From assembly GCF_000224145.3 (NCBI RefSeq), contig NW_004191385.1, forward strand, positions 1-64,000: a stretch of DNA of 64,000 nt, given 5' to 3'. Position numbers and translations under genes: made by a program. Below the pieces are notes generated by a model. That model was not told the DNA's origin, searched no databases, and saw nothing but the letters and a program-made list of their open reading frames with translations. The DNA comes from Ciona intestinalis. Lineage: Eukaryota; Chordata; Ascidiacea; Phlebobranchia; Cionidae. Each line of letters begins with the position of its first letter. Position 1 is the stretch's first letter. Shown one piece after another: positions 54,651-64,000 of the stretch.

Positions 54651-57013
54651 CTTAAAAGTTCGTCGAGATTTCGTGTAATTTTGTAGAAACCAATTAACGT
54701 GGCGAGTTTTACAACGCTCACATTTTAAGCTCGCCGCAGCAATTTGATTGTCCGTTGAAAATTATGTGTGCCACGCGTATGCAATAAAATCAAGTTGTTG
54801 TTTTGTTTTATAAAACGAGCGGTGCTGAAATATGGGAACATAGAAGCAACAAACTAGTTTGCGTTGTTTGGAAAATACATAAAAAGATTTTAAAATAAAA
54901 GTCAAAAATATAAGCAGACTGTAACAGATTTAGTTGGGTTTAGTTTGCTCCCGAGCATACTGGCTTAAATGGTTGCTATTCGTTTTAGATGGTATTTTTA
55001 TTTTCAATATGGTAGTCTGTGTTGCAGTATTTTTGGACTCGCAGTTTTGGCAGGGTATATTAACAAGTGTAATTTTACTAATTTATTTAAACAACTGATT
55101 TTTGGTTTTAATTTGGGCAACTACAGTTCAGATTCCAACTGAATTTCGGATCAGAGTTAAAAATCTCAGCAAGTTTGTACTGGAGTAATAAGTTTTTTTA
55201 CAATGAACTGTATAAAAACCAGGTAGGCAGTGGTTGATTTGTAGTTTAATAATAAGTTTTGTGATTGATAGATGGGGACACATTGTTTTATTTAGCAGTT
55301 GGTGTAAATCCAATATATCTATTAAAATTTTGTCTTTAAAAATTTATATTCTGCATTATGTTTGGTTCGTAGTATCCAGAGTCCGTATATAAACATAATG
55401 CAGTACCTATATAAACATAATGTTTATATACGGACTCTGGTAGTATCTATTGCTAAGGCTTGGGTAATAAAAATCTGAACGTTTCGACAATAAATGTGTT
55501 ACTTCCTGCAGAGCATGTTCTTTCGAGTCCCCACTTTTGAGACAGAAATTATTTTTAATTCAAGTTACAATATTACCGGCGTCCGGTGGGTGGCAGCAGA
55601 GACAATTGTTATTGTTTTGTTCGAAGCGGAAGTTTCAAGTTTCGTTTGTTTTTATTAAATCTAGAATTAAACCGATGTCGCTTGTTCGGTTCGAAGTAAC
55701 GGTTTGTTTGGATGTAATTAACAGGGTGCCATCGCTTAATGTTTGTAATTATTAAAATAAGAGTGACGATGTTTTATTAGATATCCGTTAAGTTGTATTG
55801 AAACGACAACAGTTTTAATATCGGATGTGAATCTTGTTGTATAAATGTTCAAGCTGTTTAATTAGTAATGATGTTTTAGGTTTCAAACTATGTATAACTG
55901 CAATGTCTATGATATTATTTATAAATACCACGGGCGTAATTATAGCCAGTAAAGAGAAAAGAGGTTATTACACTTTAGTGTGAGGGATTGGTTTTGGGTC
56001 ATGGGTTGGGTTTTAGAGTGTTAGTTGGTTGTTTGTCTGCTGTTTCTGTTTATGATGTGTCTGCAGCTCTGTTGATAATATATAAGGGTGTATAGGCCTA
56101 CACTGACCAACTGGTGACTTTATTTAATTATATTCAAACATATACATTAATTAATTTACATTATAAGGGTATAGTGGGTTAAATTTATAAATCAACAAAT
56201 TGTTATCAATATTTAATTTGGCAAGACACAAGTTATTAACAAAAGAATTGGTAAGTCTAAGTTTTTTTAGTTTCGTGCCAATAATTGTGTATAACGAACG
56301 TTTGCTACTTAATATACAAGTTGTATAATAGTGTGTTGTTGAATTGGATTTATAATCCGAGAGTTTTAATAACTATCAACTGATCAGTTTATTCTTTGAT
56401 TATTTTAACATAATTAACCACAACAAAGAGATTCAAACTTAAAAGTAAACAATGTGGTTTTAAAACTTTAAATGTCTATATTTAAGTTGTGTTAAATCAG
56501 CTCGAATATATTCATGAGTGGATGTTTAATTGTTGATGCGTTTATACTTTATAGTGTGTGGGTGATTGATGATAAAATGCCAAGACCTCTTCCTTCCTTG
56601 TGCATCCTCTTACTGAATGCATGCTCTCTTTATATTGTGTGCACAAAATTTAATATATTATCATTTCATAAACTAATATATAATTTGCCAAGTAAATTGA
56701 TATATTTGCTGATAGCTGCATGCAACTAATGTAATTAAATACATTGTGTCTATACATGTTATGTGTAATACAGTATGATACAGATAATATGAATTAAATT
56801 TCATGATAAAGTAAAGGTAGTTATTAACCCAGCATGGGAAGAGTGACGTTTATTAAATTTGGGAGAAATAGTTTCGTTTTATAATAAACATATTTGCTTG
56901 CATTATATACTGTGTGGCATTCACCACATCATTATATAACTCATGTTGTAACTTATATACACCATTATACCCAATATATTTACGTTATTATACCACATAT
57001 ATATATACCCCAG
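54651..57013. other. intergenic, p23 to RBMS-type gene
   Basis: AATAAA at 54783 probably ends the p23 transcript. No gene recognised. A 65-bp palindrome with flanking duplications lies at 55376-55440. Open frames such as 55537-55755 and 56514-56729 show no recognisable similarity. The later part probably includes the promoter of the first RBMS-type exon. Confidence 0.6.
55370..55446. mobile_element. 65-bp near-perfect palindrome with TAGTAT duplications
   Basis: CCAGAGTCCGTATATAAACA at 55376 pairs with TGTTTATATACGGACTCTGG ending at 55440, around a ~23-base loop. TAGTAT occurs immediately on each side (55370-55375 and 55441-55446), as a target duplication would. It looks like a minimal foldback element; a hairpin RNA is possible but not supported. 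Confidence 0.8.
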
Positions 57014-60000
57014 GTACATGAGATGCCAGGAATCCACCAAAGTGACAGCGTACAACATTCCTACCACATGTCCCCTGGAACAAGAAACCAATATCATCCA
57101 AACTTTAACATGTCGGCTGCAGTAACCCATCGAATTAACGTGAGTTTATTACGTCATACGAGTAAATTGTTGTCATAAGGGTGAATTGTTACGTCAACTA
57201 AACAAAATAATATTTGACCGCAAGGTGGCGTAAGGCACCACGAACTTGAAAGATATCGAGTCAGGTGACTTTTCGACAACTGTTACGTCATAAATAGCGC
57301 GTCTCGTGATACAGCGCACTTCAATCGCGTGTGACGTCACAAGCCACATTCTCCTTTATCGTGAAATATTTCGGAAAGTCCCTCAAAGTTGCTGATCGAG
57401 TTGCACGCGACTAATGATAGACTCCCCATTATTAACATGCTACATATGTAACTTGGTGCTCATGTTTGTAGAATGTGTGAGAAATTTGCTTCACTACAGC
57501 GTATGGCTCGTATTACAATATAGAAGTTCAGCGATGCGAGAGATACGATCTATTAAACGCCATGACGATCCTTTATTAACACACGATGCTCTATTGCGTG
57601 TAAATGGAATTATTTTAGAAAAGTCCAAGAAATTGTTACGTCATAATAATGGACAAAAGCATTTCATATCGCGAAAGATCCAACTACGCGACAGATATTT
57701 TGGTATTTATTTTATTTCTGGACCAGTAAACGACATCCACATATATTATACAAAGCGTCTCGTTTCCGGGCCTGTCTCAATTCTTAACCATTGTTTCAAT
57801 ATATTCTGTCAATTCCTGGATAAATAGAATTGTCATTCGATACGATAGCTGGTGTGCAATGTAGATAATACCCGACACACCTTTGTCAAACAGACAGCCC
57901 TGTTTAAATGGGTCTCCACTCAATTATTATATCCAGTTTAACTAAATCGACTCGTATGTTTGGTACTATCAAGTAAGAAAGCAAATGGAAGGCAGGTAGT
58001 TGGTTGTGTTGACACTGCTCGTCGCATTCCATCGCTTCAACGATCACCGGTTTAAACGGTCGACGCTTTTTATCTTTTCCCTTTACGTCGTCGTTCGACG
58101 GTTGGACTTTTGTTTGTTCCTCTGGATTACAAAGCATTTACTCGGCCGCCCAACCAATGTTAGAAGTGCTGGAGTTCGTACTGGCAGATATAGTTAGTTA
58201 ATTTAATGCAGGCGTGGATGTTATTCAGTTTAAAACGGATGTCGATTTATAAAATAATCGGTTTGAGGCAAAAAGGCGACCGGTGCTATGAGCTGGTGTA
58301 ATGTATTGTTCGTCGTTGAGAGGAAACGGTTGAGCAGCGGATGATCTAACCTACGTGTGTTTCCATACCCGGCTTCAATAGTTACAAAGAGCAGTCATTC
58401 ATACACGAAGCAGCGGTGGTTAGGTGGTACAGGATAATATGTGCAACATATTTACAGAGGTGTCGTTAATATTTCACTCATAGATAGTTTGCAAAGTTAA
58501 TTTGTTGCTTCGTGTTTCAGTCTGGAGGCCTTTGTAGGAAATATTGTTGGCAGATTGTGACAAATAAAGGGCATTGTTATCCATTGTGACGTGTGTGACA
58601 TCTTAGTGTGAAGCAACAATAACCATTCTAAGAAATTCGGCAACAAATAATTGCTCATTGTTTCGTAAATAAAGGCATGGCTGCATTAGCTGTTCGACCC
58701 GAAGGCTCGGTACCCGGTGCATATTATTATACGTCACCCCATTTGTATAACAAGGTAAGAACCTTCATTATTCGATCGAGAATAATTTGCTTTTTTACGA
58801 CTTTTAATTAAAATGACGTCATATGAATGCTTTGTAGTTGGTAGTTTACGATGTTCCCCCTACTGTGCGTGTTATTGCCACCCATATAATACAGCCATAT
58901 ATATTCCAACTTTAACACCGCATCTCCTAGTCACGTGCGATCAACCAGATTACGAACGACCCACCAAATACTTCATCGATTAATCAAAGTTTCAACTTTG
59001 TGACGTCATAAAGATGAGCGCATACTCCGTTTGTTGCGTAATATTGAAACAATGGATTAAAAACTTTACGATTATGACGTAACGTAGAATAATTCGATGA
59101 AGTTTAGCGGATGTTTATTTATATATTTATTATAAAGTAAGTTTCTCCAAAATACAAGGCGTAGTTATTAAATACAGCATAGTTATAATATATGGTGTGG
59201 AATGGGGCAAACGCAGTTGATTTCCTTTTGTTTATCTGATGAAACATCAACATGTCGCAACTGTTGCCATGAATTGTGATGCAGTCGTGTCGGTGTGGCA
59301 ACGAATCGAGCATTTACATCGGAAACCTCTTTCCGTTCCCTCGTTACTGGTACGTAGTGATATATGGGCCAATTGGCCGCCCATGCAAGCCATTCATGCA
59401 AACCATTCAATCGAAGCTTAGCATAGGAGCAGTCGCTATATATGTTTGCTCAGATTTAATCCGTCCAAGTTTAGCGAAGCGTGTAGAACGCCCACGCCTC
59501 ACAATCGTCGTATCCAGGATATTTTGTCTTTCAAATACTGTTTGCTTCGTAAATCTTGTGACGTCATAAGAGCCATTTTCGCTTCATAATGCCGCAAGTA
59601 AATTTCTCATTACCTCGTCACGTGTCTATAACCGCGTAACATTACGTCATATCACGTGGTATTAACGTGATTTCCTCGTCGGGCCTAACTTAACAATATT
59701 GCGACTCATTGGAAATATTTCGTCCAGTTATCATGCGAATGTAAGTAAGTATATTCACAACGGTTCGAAACGTAGTTTACGCTTGTTAGTTTCAAGGTAG
59801 AACAGGAGCGCCAATGCGTGTGTGTTTAAAATAAGCAATTAAGCAAATGACCTCAAGAGACAAACCGACCACTCCAATCTATTGCCCCGGGGACATCAAT
59901 GTTTCGTGCAACCAAATATTTCCATTAATTATATCCGGGTGGTTGGGTGAAGTTTGGACGCTAAATATAAAAGTTGGGCAAGCAGTTTCAAAACCGACAA

Positions 60001-63000
60001 TATCCCTCCATGCGCGGAGTGAAAGTTGATGGATTAGTTTGAGAGAAAGAAAGAGTAAACTGTGACGTGGTGCGGCGCGGTTAGGCCGGCTTCTTCAGCG
60101 AAGCGTCTTATATTGAAGCGACGATCCGTAGTTCAGTGTGCTTGTGAATTGTCAGTAACGTAATACCGACGGCGCGTGATAAGGGCGTGACGCATCTGCT
60201 ACGCTGTGACGTAAGATAAAATGTTCACGAGCGCAGTCGTTTCATTGTTGGAGGTGTTAGAATAATTATTGTTAGTTTGTTACAACTGTTCGATTGTCTT
60301 AAACAGAAGACTGTGGGGCTCACTAGCTAGGCAGAGTGAATAGAAGTGATATTTATCATCGAGTGGTTTCTATTTGTCTAGAGTTGGTCTGTAAGCAAAC
60401 ATTCGTTGGAAGAAGGGAATGTCATTCAAATATGTGGCTGCTAGCGTTCCGGATATATAACCAACTTGTATTTGCAGTGTAGCCGTATATATCCATATAG
60501 TCCCTTATATATATGTATAGTATAACCAGTGGTGAATATAGTTGTTGTATAGTTTAGTGTAACACTAATATCTAACATGTACATTTGGGCGAGTAATCCC
60601 GCGCAATGCTGGGTAAGTTGTTTATTGATCCCGTGTTATATTACCAATCCACATTATGCTAATTAAACATTGATTTTTTACTTCGTTCCATCCTGGGTTG
60701 GAACTTTACGTTCAATTTCAACGGCAGTTGGATTTAATATAGCGATAACATGTGGCACACCTACGAAATATTATCTCGCCATTTTATCGCGCTTTAATTT
60801 GACCTTTGGACATTTGATTGATGTCCGTTGTACTGTTACGTCATACCAGCTATTGTAATTAAATTTTGTTCTATTGCCCGTTGAGTTCAAAGTGCTGATA
60901 ACGACAATTTGTATATAATTAATATTGTACTCAGCCATACGCACACCCGATGCCGCACAACCGAAACCTCCCGCCCCCAAGCCCTTCTACTGCAAGTAAT
61001 ACGTCATCATCCAACCATTCCAACAGTACAGCGAGCCCACCAAGCGGGACAGGGAGTCCACATAATATGCAGATCGTACAAATGATTCCAAACCAAACCA
61101 TTATACCACAGGTACCGCATATAAAGCTACCATATATATATTGTGTGTTTAACTTTGCCTGTGCAGGGTTTGGGGCCGATGAACAACGGTTGCAACCACG
61201 TGAACGGCAACAATAATTGCGACCAACTAAGCAAAACTAATCTTTACATCCGTGGTTTATCAGCCGCAACCAACGATGAAGATTTACATAATCTTTGCAA
61301 ACAGTAAGTATGACGTCATATTTGTTTCGAGTGTTCGCTGCAGGGCAGATGAAACATCATTGTTGCCACGACGACGAATAAACAAACTCAAACATCGGGC
61401 TTGGTTTAAAATTCTTGTCAAGTCGTCCTCACAGCGGCGTATGAATATCCCGTTTAATTAACTCCGCGTGTCGCTGCATGCGGGTGAATATACCAAGGAT
61501 ATGACACCAGGAAGTTTTGACACTTTGTTGACATTAATCCACGTCTTCTATATTGTTGACTTGTATAACCTTGGGCTTATATATAACTACGTCACACAAC
61601 GGCTTAATACGTCACTTTAAGTATCTGTGTTACGTCACAAGAGAGTCTGTTTTAAATCAAACGTTGTGTGAGCAGTCATGCGTAACGAGCTATATTAGAC
61701 GTTAGATTTTGATAATCTTCTAAAGTCGTTGATATATTCCGTGCCCGGGGCGTCCTATCATTGTTTATACCGGCGTTTCTCTGTGACGTCACGGACGCCT
61801 ACGCGTACATTCGTTCATAGTTGTCGAATATTAACATATACCTTCGAATATTGCGGTTTGTGACGTCATAGTCACTTAACATTCGAACGCTAATTATCGC
61901 GTCGTCCCAACATATATACACTACCGTGTTAAATAATTACAAAGTATATTCTGCGTTTAGTTTGTTGCGCAGTACATGATGACTTCCTTATAAGGAAAGG
62001 CTTGTTATGCCGGTTGTTAAATGATTGATAACTGGCGTACCACCGCGTCCACCGCGCACAGCGGTAGCAACTACAATACAAACCTCATACTCGCTATTAT
62101 TATATGCAGGTACGGCAAGATTGTTTCAACCAAAGCCATAATTGATCCAGCCACTAATTTATGCAAAGGTAAGTTGGACCATTTTACCCCATGCAAATAT
62201 AACACGGGATCAATTTAATGTACTTGTATTGGTTTAGGTTATGGCTTTGTTGATTTTGATCGTTACGATTCAGCGAGTTTGGCCGTGGAACAACTGAAGC
62301 ATCGAGGCATCCAAGCACAGATGGCCAAGGTACCTTACATGCAATCCACCCTATTGACATACCTAACACTTGATATTAACAGCAACAAGAGCAAGACCCC
62401 ACAAACCTATATATCTCCAACCTTCCACGAAATATTAACGAACAAGAACTTGAAAATATGTTGTCACCTTACGGACAAGTTATTTCAACCAGGATATTAC
62501 GCGACAACAACAGCGTTAGTAAAGGCGTTGGATTCGCAAGGTTTGTACAACCATGTTCGTACATACATGGCGACCTATATGTAGTAAACGATAGTTGTTT
62601 CAATCGTAACTTATATTTGTAATGTTTGTGTTAAAACGAACCAGAAAGTTTTATATTTCTCATCCAACCACTTTACCACAGGATGGAATCCAAGGAAAAA
62701 TGCGAACAAATTATTTGCAAATTTAACGGGAAATATCTTCATAATATTGCTGGTGGTGGTATGTATTGTGATGTCATAGTTGAACTTTGTTGTGTAAATA
62801 ATACACCATATATAACAGAACAACCAACCGAACCACTTCTTTGTAAATTTGCGGACGGAGGTCCAAAGAAGAACAAACAACACCAGAAGTTCATGAACGG
62901 AGGACGACAGTGGAGAGACGGGGACGTTCAGTTCGCTTACGACGTTCCCTCGTTGCACAACGGGTAAATGTGAACATAGTCGCCAAACCTGGGGTGGCAG

Positions 63001-63972
63001 GGTGGGCAGGCATTATATTAACCAGTAAACATTACAACCAATAAGTTAGATTTGTTTCACATTGTGTGTCTAACTATCTCTGCCTCCCCTGTGTTTGCCG
63101 CATATTATAATTTCTACTATCTAAGTATAATACCTAAACTAACATTGTTACTTGCAGATTACCAGCCAACAGATTAATGGTTCAACAAATCCCCAACCCA
63201 GCTTACCAGGTAGATAATGTTGCATATTACTGTGGGGTAAGATGGATACCATTAGCACATAATATCCCATATTTCCTGATCATATTTTACAATTAACAAC
63301 AGTGTTTTAGAGTTGTAAGAATACCGTTTTATCATTCTGTAAATATTTTTTGTTTACCACCAAATGGGACGATAAATGAGAATGAAAACATATCTCATCC
63401 CAACTTACTGTAAACAATATTGAAACGCAATCCGTCCACAGCAGATGCCGGGCGCACCGATGTGGGTTCAACCGCCTTCGTACGTTGTACAACCACACAT
63501 GCCACCGGTAACTAACATAAGTTTAAACATCGGACATTTGGTGAACCAAGTTTCATTCCAGGGCAGCGTTATATCGCAAGTTGACCCAGCGCTCCACCAT
63601 GTACATCCTGGTGTTCTACCACAGATGGGACAACTAACCAACCAAATGAACCAACTTCAACTCGGTCACCCCGCTGCTACAATGCCGGTAAATATACAAG
63701 ACACAGCAAGCATGAGGGAAGTAGATAGAAGCAAAGATGATAGACAGATATATGAGAACAACACAGGGCTTACAGTTGTAGACAATGCTACAGGATCAGT
63801 TGTATCTTACCCGACCCCGACCACCCCAGTGATCTGCCAACACCCAGGATGCTGCGACGGGATCGTCACGCTTGATTTATTCAACGAGATGAACAACCCC
63901 ACCTACTGGTCAATGTTTTCGCTCTCTTGCGCAGCTAGTGGAAGCTTGTTACTTAGCGCAGCGAAGCAATAG
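57014..63972 (+). CDS. RBMS-type single-stranded nucleic acid-binding protein (two RRMs)
   Basis: Common exons: 60935-61111, 61167-61303, 62110-62168, 62238-62329, 62383-62540, 62682-62758, 62819-62963, 63158-63209 and 63442-63972 (475 codons). Two upstream phase-0 exons could supply the N-terminus: 57014-57139 (ATG at 57023, [17 protein letters not shown]) and 58677-58754 ([20 protein letters not shown]), giving about 514 or 501 residues. Both RRMs are nearly textbook [44 protein letters not shown] and [20 protein letters not shown]; then [37 protein letters not shown] and [30 protein letters not shown] follows, as in RBMS1-3. The C-terminal half is Gln/Pro/Met-rich. The vertebrate relatives bind AU-rich RNA and single-stranded DNA and act in mRNA stability and splicing. 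A single pro-orthologue of RBMS1/2/3 is likely. Confidence 0.92.
57140..58676. other. first intron region of RBMS-type gene, nothing recognised
   Basis: About 1.5 kb between the two candidate first exons. A 137-codon frame at 57414-57827 has no recognisable similarity. The region just upstream of 58677 should hold the second promoter if the exon is an alternative start. Confidence 0.4.
58755..60934. other. long intron or 5' region of RBMS-type gene
   Basis: About 2.2 kb without SINE or MITE copies, which is unusual in this window. It contains several TGACGT motifs and a GC-richer stretch at about 60060-60210. Absence of repeats is compatible with a regulatory intron; that is inference. Confidence 0.45.
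63227..63415. mobile_element. Cimi-like MITE in last RBMS-type intron
   Basis: TTACTGTGGGGTAAGATGGA at left and TATCTCATCCCAACTTACTG at right, with CCTGATCATATTTTACAATT inside, in the same orientation as 51612-51785. Confidence 0.75.
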
Positions 63973-64000
63973 TGACATCACAATAAGTTGCCAGGAGCAT

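Noticed and set aside
55376-55440. Transcription terminator hairpin
   Set aside because: Intrinsic hairpin terminators are not a feature of animal genes, and the flanking duplications point to an insertion.
57414-57827. 137-codon frame in the RBMS-type first intron
   Set aside because: No recognisable domain, composition like intronic sequence, no clear promoter or splice partners.

Overview
The window looks like nuclear DNA of an ascidian tunicate, most likely Ciona. It is AT-rich, with short exons, small introns with ordinary GT-AG borders, densely packed single-copy chordate genes, and tRNA-derived composite SINEs and small MITEs of the kind described from Ciona. Nothing prokaryotic is seen. 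One run of N (2259-2308) is an assembly gap. All exon borders were read by eye from splice sites, reading phase and family similarity, with no transcript data.

Layout. 1-3276 (+): 3' part of a ZU5-domain gene ending in an amyloid-motif-like, N/Q-rich tail. 4563-8325 (+): DAPK/STK17-like kinase. 9905-19021 (+): MRL adaptor (Mig-10/RIAM/lamellipodin) in 21 exons. 19293-20981 (-): intronless COG8. 21648-24019 (-): KCTD1/15-type BTB protein. 25139-26822 (+): unrecognised acidic single-pass membrane protein. 27903-31605 (+): pieces of a repeat-rich TPR gene family locus sharing an exon type with the first gene, with a broken Penelope-like fragment inside. 35379-38088 (+): EXOSC9. 39509-47917 (+): integrin beta with two alternative last exons. 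48282-50571 (+): rhomboid protease. 50960-51984 (-): unrecognised 148-residue protein. 52437-54650 (+): p23/PTGES3 co-chaperone. 57014-63972 (+): RBMS-type RNA-binding protein with two candidate first exons.

Genes as a set. Most are unrelated housekeeping or signalling genes. Integrin beta and the MRL adaptor belong to one known pathway in animals (Rap1-MRL-talin activation of integrins through NPxY/F tails), but they lie about 20 kb apart and linkage may be chance. Two neighbour pairs are convergent (MRL/COG8 and rhomboid/148-aa gene). Two are divergent (KCTD/membrane protein and 148-aa gene/p23).

The most interesting signal is a phase-1 exon found in two different genes, at 3005 joined to a ZU5 protein and at 31498 joined to TPR repeats. 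Both copies carry a Q-I-G-N core like RHIM and HET-s amyloid signalling motifs. This suggests a shuffled tunicate family of putative innate immune or cell-death adaptors. Also notable are the alternative integrin tails, a near-perfect 65-bp palindrome with target duplications, a hAT-type MITE with an 8-bp duplication, a TTAA-type MITE pair flanking the TPR exon, and tandem amplification of the ~98-bp tail of a SINE.
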